From Roseateles depolymerans (lineage in GTDB: Bacteria > Pseudomonadota > Gammaproteobacteria > Burkholderiales > Burkholderiaceae_C): a stretch of DNA of 64,000 nucleotides. The notes under the pieces are model-generated. The model did not search any database. It was not told where the DNA came from and saw only the letters and a list, made by a program, of their open reading frames with translations. Shown here piece after piece: positions 1 through 8,140 of the stretch. The first letter of the stretch is position 1. Each line of letters starts with the position of its first letter. The stretch covers positions 248,001 to 312,000 of the forward strand of contig NZ_QUMT01000003.1 in assembly GCF_003387155.1 (NCBI RefSeq), in the 5' to 3' direction. Made by a program: the position numbers and the translations under genes.

Positions 1-548
1 GTGGTCGGCTCATCGGCCACGATCAGCTTGGGATTCGCAGCCAGCGCCAGGGCAATCACCACCCGCTGTCGCATGCCGCCGGAGAATTGGTGCGGATACT
101 GGTCCACTCGGGCTTCCGGCGCCGGAATGCCGGTGGCTGCCAGCAGTTCCACGGCCCGCGCACGGGCCTGCTTCGGGGTCAGTCGCAAGTGGGTGGTGAT
201 GGTCTCCACCAGTTGGCGCCCGACGGTGTAGAGCGGATTCAGCGAGGTCAGCGGGTCCTGGAAGATGGCGCCGATCTGGCGGCCTCGCACCTGACGCATC
301 TGGTCCTGGCTGAGCTGGTCGATACGGCGTCCTTCCAGCAGGATCTCGCCACTGGCAATGCGCCCAGGCGGCTCCAGAAGGCCGATGATGGCCGCACCCG
401 TCAGCGACTTGCCGGCGCCGGACTCTCCGACCACGCCCAGCACCTCCCCGGGGGCGATGTCGAAGGACACATCATCCAGCGCCACCAGCGTGCCATGGCG
501 GGTGGGGAACTCGACCCGCAGATGGCGGACTTCAAGCAAGGCAGTCAT
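1..548 (-). CDS. Peptide ABC transporter ATP-binding protein (OppD/DppD type), 3' end cut by window edge
   Basis: This is the nucleotide-binding subunit that powers uptake of peptides or similar substrates across the inner membrane. Translation from the ATG at 548 starts MTALLEVRHLRVEFPTRHG. A Walker A motif (GESGAGKS) lies near residue 40, followed by the Q-loop (FQDPLTSLNPL), which is typical of OppD/DppD. The signature FSGGMRQRV and a Walker B motif ending in ADEPTT reach the window edge, so the D-loop, H-loop and C-terminal domain lie outside. It is the last visible gene of a minus-strand operon, 15 bp after the OppC-like permease. No substrate-binding protein is visible, so the substrate is inferred only from the family and the neighbouring peptidase. 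Confidence 0.93.
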   Translation of the reverse strand, partial: MTALLEVRHLRVEFPTRHGTLVALDDVSFDIAPGEVLGVVGESGAGKSLTGAAIIGLLEPPGRIASGEILLEGRRIDQLSQDQMRQVRGRQIGAIFQDPLTSLNPLYTVGRQLVETITTHLRLTPKQARARAVELLAATGIPAPEARVDQYPHQFSGGMRQRVVIALALAANPKLIVADEPT

Positions 549-563
549 CTCGCGGCTCCGGCC

Positions 564-1532
564 TCAGCGCAAACGGGGGTTGAGGGCATCACGCAGCCAG
601 TCCCCCAGCAGGTTGATGGACAGGGCAATCATCACCAGCATGACGCTGGGCCAGATGGTGATCCACCATTCCCCGGAATACAGGAAGTCGCTGCCGATGC
701 GGATCAGCGTGCCCAGCGACGGCGTGGTCGGCGGCACGCCCACGCCCAGGAAGGACAGCGTGGCCTCGATCAGGATGGCCGAGGCCACCTGCAGCGTCAG
801 CAGCACCAGCACCGGGCCGGTGACGTTGGGCAGCACGTGGCGCCACATGATGGCCATGGGCTTCACGCCGATCACGCGGGCCGCCTGCACATATTCCTTG
901 TTGCGCTCCACAAGGGTGGAGCCGCGCACCGTGCGGGCGTACTGCACCCAGCCGGTGAGCGAGATGGCCAGCACCAGCACCAGGAAGGCCAGCGTGCCAT
1001 GGGTGTCCGGCAGCACCACGCGGCCAATGCCATCCACCAGCAGCGCCACGAGAATGGCGGGGAAGGACAGCATCACATCGCAGATGCGCATGATGAGACC
1101 GTCCACCCGGCCGCCGACAAAGCCAGCCAGCAGCCCCAGCCCGACGCCGATCACCATCGACAGCAGCACCGAGGCCACGCCCACCACCAGCGAGATCCGG
1201 GCGCCATACATGATGGCGGAGAGCAGGTCGCGGCCCTGGTCGTCCGTGCCCAGCCAATACTTGCTGCTGCCGCCCTCGACCCAGGCGGGGGGCAGGCGTG
1301 CATCCATCAGGTCCACCGCCGTCAGGTCGAAGGGATCATGCGGCGCCACCCAGGGCGCAAACACGGCGCAGACCAGGCAGATGAGGGCCACCAAAGCGGC
1401 CAGCATGGCCACTGGGGAGCGGGTGAATGAATGCCAGACGTCCCCCTGGAAGAATCGGCGCAGCGGTCCGGGCGAGGACGCCACCGGAGGCGGGACGGCA
1501 GGGGGCATCGGCGGCGGAGAGGACAGGCTCAT
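564..1532 (-). CDS. Peptide ABC transporter permease, DppC/OppC family
   Basis: This 322-residue inner-membrane permease probably pairs with the product of 2814-3791 to form the channel of a dipeptide/oligopeptide importer. A Pro-rich cytoplasmic N terminus (about residues 1-25) precedes the OppC N-terminal membrane segment (residues about 40-60, with APWVAPHDPFD just after). Five hydrophobic segments follow. The EAA loop that docks the ATPase is visible as AARVIGVKPMAIMWRHVLPN near residue 220. The conserved LSFLGVGVPPTTPSLGTLI and the C-terminal motif LLGDWLRDALNPRLR are characteristic of DppC. It lies between the M20 peptidase and the ATPase gene in the same operon. Confidence 0.95.
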   Translation of the reverse strand: MSLSSPPPMPPAVPPPVASSPGPLRRFFQGDVWHSFTRSPVAMLAALVALICLVCAVFAPWVAPHDPFDLTAVDLMDARLPPAWVEGGSSKYWLGTDDQGRDLLSAIMYGARISLVVGVASVLLSMVIGVGLGLLAGFVGGRVDGLIMRICDVMLSFPAILVALLVDGIGRVVLPDTHGTLAFLVLVLAISLTGWVQYARTVRGSTLVERNKEYVQAARVIGVKPMAIMWRHVLPNVTGPVLVLLTLQVASAILIEATLSFLGVGVPPTTPSLGTLIRIGSDFLYSGEWWITIWPSVMLVMIALSINLLGDWLRDALNPRLR

Positions 1533-1585
1533 GAAGCGGATACTTTGGGGTCGTTGCGGCGTGGGACGAATCGTCAGGCGGCGGG

Positions 1586-2812
1586 TCAGGGGTTTTCCAG
1601 CGGCAGGCCCTGCTCCACCAGGCTGGCGAAGAGCGCAGCGCCCAGCGGCAGGATCTCGTCATTGAAGTCATAGCGCGGCTGGTGCAACCCGCACGGGCCC
1701 CCCTGCCCCAGTCGCAGATAGGCGCCGGGGCGCGCCTGCAGCATGAAGGCGAAGTCCTCGGAGCCCATGCTCGGCGGCAGCTCGTCGTCCACATGTTCCG
1801 CGCCGACCAGCCAGCGGGACACTCGCACCGCAAAGTCGGCCTCGCGGGCGCTGTTGATGGTGGCAGGGTACAGGCGCTGGTAGTCCACCTTCGCGCTGGC
1901 GCCGAAGCCCAGGGCCACGGACTCCACCATCCGGGTCAGCCGCTCTTCCAGCAGTTGCTGCACCTCGGGCTTGAAGCTGCGCACCGTACCGGTGAGCTGG
2001 GCCAGCTCGGGGATGACGCTGAAGGCGCCGGCATCGCCCGCCTGCATCGCACACAGGCTGACGACCGCCTGGTCCACCGGCGAGATGTTGCGCGACACCA
2101 GGCTTTGCACGGCCGTGATGATGTGACCGGCGATCAGCACCGGATCCACGCTCAGATGGGGATGCGCGCCATGGCCGCCGCGCCCCTGGATGTTGATCTG
2201 CACGCGGTCGGCGGCGGCCATCATCGCGCCGCGATTCAGGCCGATCTTGCCCGGCGGCAGATGCGGCCAGTTGTGCATGGCGTAGATGGCCTCGACCGGG
2301 AAGCGGTCGAAGAGCCCGTCGGCGATCATCTCGCGCGCGCCGCCATAGCCTTCTTCGCCAGGCTGGAACACCAGCACGGCGCTGCCGGTGAAGCGGCGGG
2401 TCTGCGCCAGATAACGCGCCGCGCCGACCAGCATGGCGCAGTGGCCGTCATGCCCGCAGGCATGCATCAGGCCGGGTGTGCCGGACTTCCAGGCGAAATC
2501 GTTCTGCTCGCGCAGGGGCAACGCGTCCATGTCGGCACGCAGGCCCAGCAGCCGGGCACTGCCGGCGGGCGTGCCCGGCTGGCCGTGGACCACCGCGACC
2601 AGTCCGGTGCGACCGATGCCTTCATGGATTTCATCCACGCCGCAGGCGCGCAAGGCCTGCACCAGCCGGGCACCGGTGCGGCGCTCCTCGAAGCCCAGCT
2701 CCGGCATGGCGTGCAGTTCCCGGCGAAGCGCGACCAGTTCACCCCGGCCTTCCAGGAGTCGCTGGTAGGTGCCGGACGCGGCACTGGTGACAGCGCTGGT
2801 GAGGGCAGTCAT
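1586..2812 (-). CDS. M20 family metallopeptidase/amidohydrolase (hippurate hydrolase-like)
   Basis: This is a zinc-type amidohydrolase of the M20D group, which hydrolyses N-acyl amino acids or small peptides, probably in the cytoplasm. The start at 2812 was chosen because it lies one base after the upstream permease stop and gives MTALTSAVT, a 408-residue protein of normal family length. An in-frame start further upstream would overlap the permease. Visible M20 motifs are ELHAMPELGFEE, LRADMDALP, the metal-binding HACGHDGH, FQPGEEGYGGA and, near the end, MGSEDFAFML with the Gly-Ser-Glu-Asp metal region. A dimerisation domain lies between (about residues 185-300). Its place between the two permease genes suggests it processes what the transporter brings in. 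The substrate cannot be read from sequence. Confidence 0.92.
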   Translation of the reverse strand: MTALTSAVTSAASGTYQRLLEGRGELVALRRELHAMPELGFEERRTGARLVQALRACGVDEIHEGIGRTGLVAVVHGQPGTPAGSARLLGLRADMDALPLREQNDFAWKSGTPGLMHACGHDGHCAMLVGAARYLAQTRRFTGSAVLVFQPGEEGYGGAREMIADGLFDRFPVEAIYAMHNWPHLPPGKIGLNRGAMMAAADRVQINIQGRGGHGAHPHLSVDPVLIAGHIITAVQSLVSRNISPVDQAVVSLCAMQAGDAGAFSVIPELAQLTGTVRSFKPEVQQLLEERLTRMVESVALGFGASAKVDYQRLYPATINSAREADFAVRVSRWLVGAEHVDDELPPSMGSEDFAFMLQARPGAYLRLGQGGPCGLHQPRYDFNDEILPLGAALFASLVEQGLPLENP

Positions 2813-2813
2813 C

Positions 2814-3791
2814 TCAATGGGCCCCGCCGCCCACGCGCAGGCGAGGGTCGACAACGAAGTACAGCAGGTCCACCACCAGGTTGATCACCACGAAGATGAA
2901 GGAGATCAGGCAGAGATAGGCGGCCATGACCGGGATGTCAGGAAACTGGACGGCCTGGATGAACAGCAGCCCCATGCCGGGCCAGTTGAAGACGGTTTCA
3001 GTGATGATGGAAAAGGCAATCAGCGATCCCACCTGGAGCCCGGTCACGGTGATGACCGGCACCAGCGTGTTCTTCAGCGCGTGGCCGAAGTAGATGGCGC
3101 GATTGCTCAGGCCGCGGGCCTTGGCGAACTTGATGTAGTCGGCCCGCAGGACCTCCAGCATCTCCGAGCGCACCAGGCGCATGATGAGCGTGAGCTGGTA
3201 GATGGCCAGCGTGATGGCGGGCAGCAGCACATGACGCAGGCCGTCCAGCGTGAGCAGTCCGGTGGTCCATCCTCCCAGGGCCACCACGTCGCCCCGTCCA
3301 TTGCTGGGCAGCCATTGCAATTGCACCGCAAAGACGAGGATAAGCAGCACACCGATCAGGAAGGTGGGCAGGGACACGCCCACCAGCGACACCGCCATCA
3401 CCAGCTGGGTGCCAAAGCTGCCGCGGCGCAAGGCGGCATACACCCCCAGCGGAATGGCCACGACCAGTGCAATCACGGCGGCCACCGCCGAGAGCTCCAG
3501 CGTCGCCGGCACCCGCTCGGCCAACAGAGAGGACACCTTGCGGCGCTGCTGCAGGCTGATGCCGAATTCGCCCTGCACCGCATTGCCGACAAAGGTGGCG
3601 AACTGGGCCACGAAGGACCGGTCCAGGCCCAGGTCATGGCGGATTTGCGCACGCTGCTCCGGCGTGGCGTCCTGACCCGCGAGGCTGGCCACCGGGTCGC
3701 CCACGAACTGGAACAGCATGAAGGCGACGAAGGCGACCGTCAGCATGACGGCCATGGCCTGCACCAGTCGGCGAAGAATGAAAACCAGCAT
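2814..3791 (-). CDS. Peptide ABC transporter permease, DppB/OppB family
   Basis: A 325-residue inner-membrane permease and the first gene visible in the minus-strand transporter operon. The N-terminal helix (MLVFILRRLVQAMAVMLTVA), the following FQFVGDPVASLAG loop and the DLGLDRSFVAQF segment are standard for DppB. The EAA loop reads KARGLSNRAIYFGHALKN near residue 240, and the signature SIITETVFNWPGMGLLF follows. Membrane helices are evident around residues 10-30, 98-120, 132-158, 176-200, 255-275 and 285-315. It presumably heterodimerises with the DppC-like protein encoded downstream. The operon continues past the window start. Confidence 0.95.
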   Translation of the reverse strand: MLVFILRRLVQAMAVMLTVAFVAFMLFQFVGDPVASLAGQDATPEQRAQIRHDLGLDRSFVAQFATFVGNAVQGEFGISLQQRRKVSSLLAERVPATLELSAVAAVIALVVAIPLGVYAALRRGSFGTQLVMAVSLVGVSLPTFLIGVLLILVFAVQLQWLPSNGRGDVVALGGWTTGLLTLDGLRHVLLPAITLAIYQLTLIMRLVRSEMLEVLRADYIKFAKARGLSNRAIYFGHALKNTLVPVITVTGLQVGSLIAFSIITETVFNWPGMGLLFIQAVQFPDIPVMAAYLCLISFIFVVINLVVDLLYFVVDPRLRVGGGAH

Positions 3792-3953
3792 GTCGTCCGG
3801 GCCGCCGGAGGGCCGCCTGGCTCGTGGCCAGCAGCCTCACCCGGCCCTGCGGCTCCGCGAGAGTGAAACGTCCATCATCCGGACACATTCCTCCAGGGGC
3901 AAGAGGGGAAGTCCATTACCGGAGCCGGACGTGCGCAGGACGCGACAGCCATG

Positions 3954-3980
3954 AAAAAACCGCCCCTGGGAGCGGTTTTG
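3954..3980 (-). terminator. Rho-independent terminator of the first porin gene
   Basis: The inverted repeat AAAACCGC / GCGGTTTT encloses a short C/G-rich loop and is followed on the minus strand by a U-run. It lies about 65 bp after the porin stop and separates that gene from the ABC operon downstream on the same strand. Confidence 0.8.
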
Positions 3981-3997
3981 GGGGACGCTGGGCGTCC

Positions 3998-4032
3998 GGA
4001 GGTGCGGAGGTGCGGAGGTGCGGAGGTGCGGA
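3998..4032. repeat. 8-bp tandem repeat, GGAGGTGC x4
   Basis: Four exact copies of GGAGGTGC plus a partial GGA lie between the porin stop codon and its terminator. The array contains no gene and probably arose by slippage. It falls within the 3' untranslated part of the porin mRNA. Confidence 0.9.
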
Positions 4033-4045
4033 AACGATCAGGCCA

Positions 4046-5107
4046 TCAGAAGCGATGACGCAGACCGAGGATGGCCCCGGCGCGCCTGTCCGCATTGTTG
4101 GAGAAGCGCACTGCACCGTTTTGCTTGGTGTAGTCCATTTCCAGATAGACGTCGGTGCGCTTGGAGAAGGCGTAGTCGGCCACGACCGCGAAGTAGTGGC
4201 CCTTGCTCTTGGTGTTGGCCAAGGCGGCGGAGTAGTGGGTCTGCTCGGCCAGCCAGTAGTGGCCGCCCAGGTTCAACTGGGCCGTCATCTGGTAGGTAGC
4301 GCCGAAGGAGTACATGTCCCGCTTCTTCACATCATTGGCGGCCGCATTGAACACGTTCCCCAGCAGTCCGGAGGTGTAGGCCGCCCCCAGCAGACCGCCC
4401 TGGTCGAACTTGTTGGAGGCCCAGGAGGCGTTCAGGTACAGCGGGCCGCTGGTCCAGGCGGCGCCGGCGGTATAGCCGCGCACCTTCTTGCCCAGCGTGT
4501 CTTCCACCGTCAGGAAAGCGCCGCCAGCGGCGAATTCGCCCTCGGCATACCGCAGCAGGCCGCCGTATGACTTGTTTTGGCTGTTGCCCTCACCAGCGGA
4601 CACCTGGATCTCCCCGCGCAGCGGGCCCTTCTCGACCAAGTACTTCACCATGTTGTCCTGGCGGGCGCCCATCGACAGGCCGATTTCCGGCTTGTAGGCC
4701 TCGATGTAGGGCGAGTACTTGAAGGAGGCGTAGGTGGAGGTGTAGATGTCGAAGAGGATGTTGTACTGGCGACCCAGGGTGATGCGGCCAAAGTCGGCCG
4801 ACTGGATGCCCACCCAGGACTGGCGCCAGAAGTCGTTCGCGGCTTGTGTGCCGTTGTCGGAGTTGAGCCGGTGCTCCAGGTTGACCAAAGCCTTCATTCC
4901 GTCGCCCAGGTCTTCACTGACGTTCACGCCCAACCGGCTTTGCGACATCCCGCCCGGAACGACCAGCTTCTTGGAGGATCCGGCGCTGGCATTACTGGTC
5001 ATGCGCACACCAACGTCCACGATGCCGTAGAGCTGGACGCTGGACTGCGCCCATGCCGACCCGATCGATGCGGCCAGCAGGCCCAATGCCATGGCGGCTT
5101 TTTTCAT
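4046..5107 (-). CDS. General porin (beta-proteobacterial OmpC/Omp32-like), 353 aa
   Basis: This is a trimeric outer-membrane beta-barrel for passive diffusion of small solutes. The start at 5107 is favoured because a GGAGA ribosome-binding site lies just upstream and it yields a clean signal peptide, MKKAAMALGLLAASIGSAWA, cleaved before QSSVQLYG. A longer in-frame opening upstream would put 50 non-signal residues in front. The first strand (SSVQLYGIVDVGVRM), the SRLGVNVSEDLGDGMKALVNLE segment (short form SRLGVNVSEDLG), the WVGI and RITLGRQYN motifs and the C-terminal LGLRHRF ending in Phe are all typical of this porin group. A perfect -35 hexamer (TTGACA) occurs about 105 bp upstream, but no convincing -10 accompanies it. 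Confidence 0.94.
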   Translation of the reverse strand: MKKAAMALGLLAASIGSAWAQSSVQLYGIVDVGVRMTSNASAGSSKKLVVPGGMSQSRLGVNVSEDLGDGMKALVNLEHRLNSDNGTQAANDFWRQSWVGIQSADFGRITLGRQYNILFDIYTSTYASFKYSPYIEAYKPEIGLSMGARQDNMVKYLVEKGPLRGEIQVSAGEGNSQNKSYGGLLRYAEGEFAAGGAFLTVEDTLGKKVRGYTAGAAWTSGPLYLNASWASNKFDQGGLLGAAYTSGLLGNVFNAAANDVKKRDMYSFGATYQMTAQLNLGGHYWLAEQTHYSAALANTKSKGHYFAVVADYAFSKRTDVYLEMDYTKQNGAVRFSNNADRRAGAILGLRHRF

Positions 5108-5280
5108 GCGATGTCTCCTTTGTTTGATGTGGTCGTTCGCCGTGTTCGATTCTGGGGGAATGGTCGAAAAACAGACCATCCGCGTTGCAGATCGCCCACG
5201 GGAACTTACCCTGTCAAATATGAGACACAAAGGCCGCCTTCTGGTGCATGGATGCACAGGATTGGCGCAGGATGTGAGGC

Positions 5281-5322
5281 CGGAGCCGGAGCCGGAGCCG
5301 GAGCTGGAGCTGGAGCTGGAGC
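5281..5322. repeat. 6-bp tandem repeat, CGGAGC x4 then TGGAGC x3
   Basis: Seven consecutive hexamers differ only in the first base. They lie in the 331-bp spacer between the two porin genes, upstream of the promoter region of the first porin. No convincing gene is seen in this spacer, which otherwise holds the second porin's terminator and a TTGACA hexamer at 5212-5217. Confidence 0.9.
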
Positions 5323-5385
5323 GGGGATTACAGCCTAGTCTCCACGCGGCGCGGCAAACAACAGCTCATTGAAAAAGTCAGGACG

Positions 5386-5410
5386 AAAAAAAGCCGCCCC
5401 GAGGGGCGGC
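5386..5410 (-). terminator. Rho-independent terminator of the second porin gene
   Basis: The stem GCCGCCC / GGGCGGC has a four-base loop and, on the minus strand, is followed by seven U residues. It lies about 30 bp after the stop codon of the porin at 5439-6461. Confidence 0.88.
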
Positions 5411-5438
5411 CTTTGCACAAGTGCTGATCCGCGAGGGA

Positions 5439-6461
5439 TTAGAAGCTGTGCTTGATACCGACGTCGAAGCCGCCGGACTTGCCGCCGCGAGCGGAGTTCA
5501 CAGCATTGCCTTGCACCTTGAAGGCAGCCAGGCCGCTGTTGTCGATCAGCGAAGCGGTGGTGTACAGCGAGGTACGCTTGGACAGGTTGTGCAGGTAGCC
5601 AACGGTGTAGAACTTGGCATCGCCTGCGGTACCGGCCACGCGGTCAGCAGCGCTGTTGGTTTCAGCATCGCTGAATTGAGCCAGAACCGAACCAGCGGTC
5701 GTCACGGGGACAACGGCGCCGATCGTGTAGATGTTCTGCTTCAGCGAGTTGAACTTCAGCTGGCTCCACAGACCGCTGACCTTGGCCATGCCGAAGTCGT
5801 AGCTGGCGCCCAGGGAGATTTGCTTGAACTTGGCAGTTGCCACGCCTTCGGTGGACTGGTAGCCAGCAGCCACGTTGATGGCGCTGTCCTTCCAGCCCAG
5901 ACGGCCACCGTACGACTTGGCGCCAACAGCGCCTTCGCCAGCGGCGACGTCGAACGAACCGTAGGCGCCGCCCAGGCCGCCCGGCAGGAAGTACTGAGCC
6001 AGGTTGTCAGCACGGTTGATGGTCTGGGTGCTGCTGCCCAGCGTGTTGTACACGCGGGTCACGTCGCCCAGGCCGGTGGTGCTGTACACGTCGAAATCGT
6101 CAACGACCAGACGGGTGGAGGTCTTGCCACGGCCCAGACGGACTTCACCGAAGTCACCCATCAGGCTCACCGAAGCGCGACGGCCCCAGAAGCGGCTGCT
6201 GTCAGCGGTGCCGGTGTCAGCCGACAGGGCGCTTTCCAGCCAGAAGCCAGCCTTCAGGCCGCCACCCAGGTCTTCAACGCCACGGACGCCGAAACGGCTG
6301 GAGCTGCTGCCGTCGTTGGTCAGTTGCTTGACGTTCTGGCCGTTGGCCTTGGTGTAACGGGCTGCGACGTCGATCACGCCGAACAGGGTCACCGACGATT
6401 GAGCGGCAGCGGCACCAGCGAAACCAGCCAGCACTGCCAGCGCGACGAGAGATTTCTTCAT
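5439..6461 (-). CDS. General porin, 340 aa, different from its neighbour
   Basis: A second outer-membrane trimeric porin, with signal peptide MKKSLVALAVLAGFAGAAAA cleaved before QSSVTLFG. The ATG at 6461 has an AGGAG site 8-9 bases upstream. Hallmarks are SSVTLFGVIDVAARY, SSRFGVRGVEDLGGGLKAGF (first strands and turn), SVSLMGDFGEVRLGRG, and a C-terminal strand ending GIKHSF. Its codon use is more strongly biased than that of the porin at 4046-5107, which suggests high expression. The two proteins share the fold but little loop sequence, so they are paralogues rather than a recent duplication. Confidence 0.95.
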   Translation of the reverse strand: MKKSLVALAVLAGFAGAAAAQSSVTLFGVIDVAARYTKANGQNVKQLTNDGSSSSRFGVRGVEDLGGGLKAGFWLESALSADTGTADSSRFWGRRASVSLMGDFGEVRLGRGKTSTRLVVDDFDVYSTTGLGDVTRVYNTLGSSTQTINRADNLAQYFLPGGLGGAYGSFDVAAGEGAVGAKSYGGRLGWKDSAINVAAGYQSTEGVATAKFKQISLGASYDFGMAKVSGLWSQLKFNSLKQNIYTIGAVVPVTTAGSVLAQFSDAETNSAADRVAGTAGDAKFYTVGYLHNLSKRTSLYTTASLIDNSGLAAFKVQGNAVNSARGGKSGGFDVGIKHSF

Positions 6462-6794
6462 TAGAGACTCCTAGATCTTAATGAGGCTTGCAGGCCCACC
6501 AGGGTCCCCGCAAACCAAGCTCCTGCAATGAAGCTGTGCCGTATTGCAACAGTTCCCATCCGGCCTGACCAGCGCCCTCCCCGTAAAAGTCCTGATTTCG
6601 TTGGATGCAAGCAACGCGTATGCGATTAAAAAATGTGTCATCACCCATTCGCACAAATGAAGGGGGAGCCCCCCAGGGCAGGTATGTCGCATGCCCCCTA
6701 AACTGCCCTTTCCATGCAGCATCGGGCGGCCATGACGGTTTCCACTGTTCTTCCCACGGCTTTACGCGGAGGTTCCCGCGACAACACCGGGGAC
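6462..6794. other. Intergenic region between the second porin and coq7
   Basis: This holds about 330 bp with no supportable gene. It should contain the divergent promoters for the porin (minus) and coq7 (plus) and a long porin 5' leader. No terminator or RNA gene was seen, and a poorly defined A/T-rich patch at 6620-6645 is the best place for a porin promoter. Confidence 0.5.
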
Positions 6795-6893
6795 ATGAAT
6801 GCAGACCAGAATGGGCCCATGAATGAGTCCATGAATGAGTCCATGACATCTCCCAATCAGCGCACAGGCCATGGCGGCCGCCAGCACAGCCGC

Positions 6894-7511
6894 ATGGACG
6901 CGTGGATTTCCACACTGGACCACAGCTTGCGAACCCTGGCGGGCGTGGCCCCCATGTCGCGTCCGACGCCCCAGGCGCTGACACCGGATGAGGTGCTGTC
7001 CGAAGATCAGCGCCGGGAAGCGGCCGCCTTGATGCGGGTCAACCATGTCGGAGAGATCTGCGCCCAGGCCCTGTACCGGGCGCAGGCCATGACCACCCGC
7101 AATGACGAGCTGCGCCAGCATCTGGAGCATGCCGCGCAGGAAGAGCTGGACCATCTGGCCTGGACGGCGCAGAGGCTCCAGGCCCTGAATGACCGGCCCA
7201 GCCTGCTCAATCCGCTCTGGTATGCAGGCGCCTTTGCCATCGGCACGGTGGCGGGCCTGGTGGGCGATCGGGTGAGCCTGGGGTTTGTCGTCGAGACCGA
7301 GCGCCAGGTGGAAGCGCATCTGGACAGCCACCTGGAGCGGCTGCCGGCGGGGGATCACAGCTCCAGGGCGATCGTCGCCCAGATGATGGCCGAGGAAGTC
7401 GAGCATGCCGATGCGGCCCGCGCCCGGGGTGCGGTGGAGCTGCCGGCGCCCGTCAAGGGGCTGATGCGTCTGGCGGCCAAGGTCATGACCACCACCGCCC
7501 ACCGCCTCTAA
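6894..7511 (+). CDS. coq7: 3-demethoxyubiquinol 3-hydroxylase, Coq7
   Basis: This di-iron hydroxylase introduces the C6 hydroxyl late in ubiquinone synthesis and is peripherally membrane-bound. The ferritin-like ligand sets are visible as the [10 protein letters not shown] glutamate, EELDH, the [10 protein letters not shown] glutamate and [20 protein letters not shown] sequence (here [15 protein letters not shown]) and AETERQVE-like text are strong Coq7 signatures. I chose 6894 ([15 protein letters not shown], 205 aa) because family members begin at this helix. In-frame ATGs at 6795 and earlier would add a low-complexity tail encoded partly by two copies of a 12-bp repeat (6819-6842). No clear ribosome-binding site separates the choices. 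Confidence 0.93.
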   Translation: MDAWISTLDHSLRTLAGVAPMSRPTPQALTPDEVLSEDQRREAAALMRVNHVGEICAQALYRAQAMTTRNDELRQHLEHAAQEELDHLAWTAQRLQALNDRPSLLNPLWYAGAFAIGTVAGLVGDRVSLGFVVETERQVEAHLDSHLERLPAGDHSSRAIVAQMMAEEVEHADAARARGAVELPAPVKGLMRLAAKVMTTTAHRL

Positions 7512-7570
7512 TCAATGTGCCGGGCCCGGGCGCCCGGCTCAGGGCGCCAGCCCGGTGCAGCATCAGCGGG

Positions 7571-7993
7571 TCAGACTTCGACCAGTTCCACCGACGTGGT
7601 GATCTCCGCCGTCTTGGCCAGCATGATGCTGGCGGAGCAGTACTTCTCATGGGAGAGCTTGACCGCCCGCTCCACCACCGGCAGGGACAGGTCCCGCCCT
7701 TCCACCACGAAGTGCATGTGGATCTTGGTGAAGACCTTGGGGTCGGCGTCCGCCCGGTCCGCCTTCAGCTGCACCCGGCAGTTGCGCACATCGTGCCGTC
7801 CACGCTTGAGGATCAGCACCACGTCATAGGCGGTGCAGCCCCCGGTGCCCAGCAGCACCATCTCCATCGGCCGAGGGGCGAGGTTGCGCCCGCCACCGTC
7901 CGGCGCGCCGTCCATCGTCACCAGATGACCACTGCCGGTGGTGGCGGCGAAGCTCATGCCGTCCCGGCCCATCCAGTCGATCGTGCATTCCAT
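7571..7993 (-). CDS. OsmC family protein (peroxiredoxin-like)
   Basis: A 140-residue cytoplasmic protein of the OsmC/Ohr superfamily, whose members reduce organic hydroperoxides through two cysteines. Both conserved positions are present: Cys in LGTGGCTAYDV (about residue 53) and Cys in HEKYCSAS (about residue 118). It resembles the YhfA subgroup more than Ohr, so its peroxide substrate is uncertain. The gene converges on coq7. The 59-bp gap between them is G/C-rich but lacks a good terminator. Confidence 0.9.
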   Translation of the reverse strand: MECTIDWMGRDGMSFAATTGSGHLVTMDGAPDGGGRNLAPRPMEMVLLGTGGCTAYDVVLILKRGRHDVRNCRVQLKADRADADPKVFTKIHMHFVVEGRDLSLPVVERAVKLSHEKYCSASIMLAKTAEITTSVELVEV

Positions 7994-8104
7994 GCGCTAT
8001 TGCTCCTTGGTCACTCACCGCGCTGACAGCCGCTCAGGGCCACTCATGGCCGGTGATATTGCTCATTAGAGACCTGTCTCCAACGAGAAGTCACAGAAAA
8101 AATA

Positions 8105-8134
8105 TTGCGGCGCAGCATGCTTCCGCCCTAGAAT
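8105..8134 (+). promoter_or_regulatory. Candidate sigma-70 promoter (TTGCGG - 18 bp - TAGAAT)
   Basis: The hexamers TTGCGG (8105-8110) and TAGAAT (8129-8134) are separated by 18 bp, predicting transcription from about 8141. It points toward a terminator at 8243-8275 and then ilvA. Confidence 0.45.
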
Positions 8135-8140
8135 TCTAGA

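Noticed and set aside
3998-5322. Short tandem repeats near the porins as a CRISPR-like array
   Set aside because: Units are 6-8 bp, directly adjacent and without unique spacers, so they are simple repeats.
7512-7570. G/C-rich inverted repeat between coq7 and the OsmC gene as a terminator
   Set aside because: It can fold but lacks a T-run on either strand.
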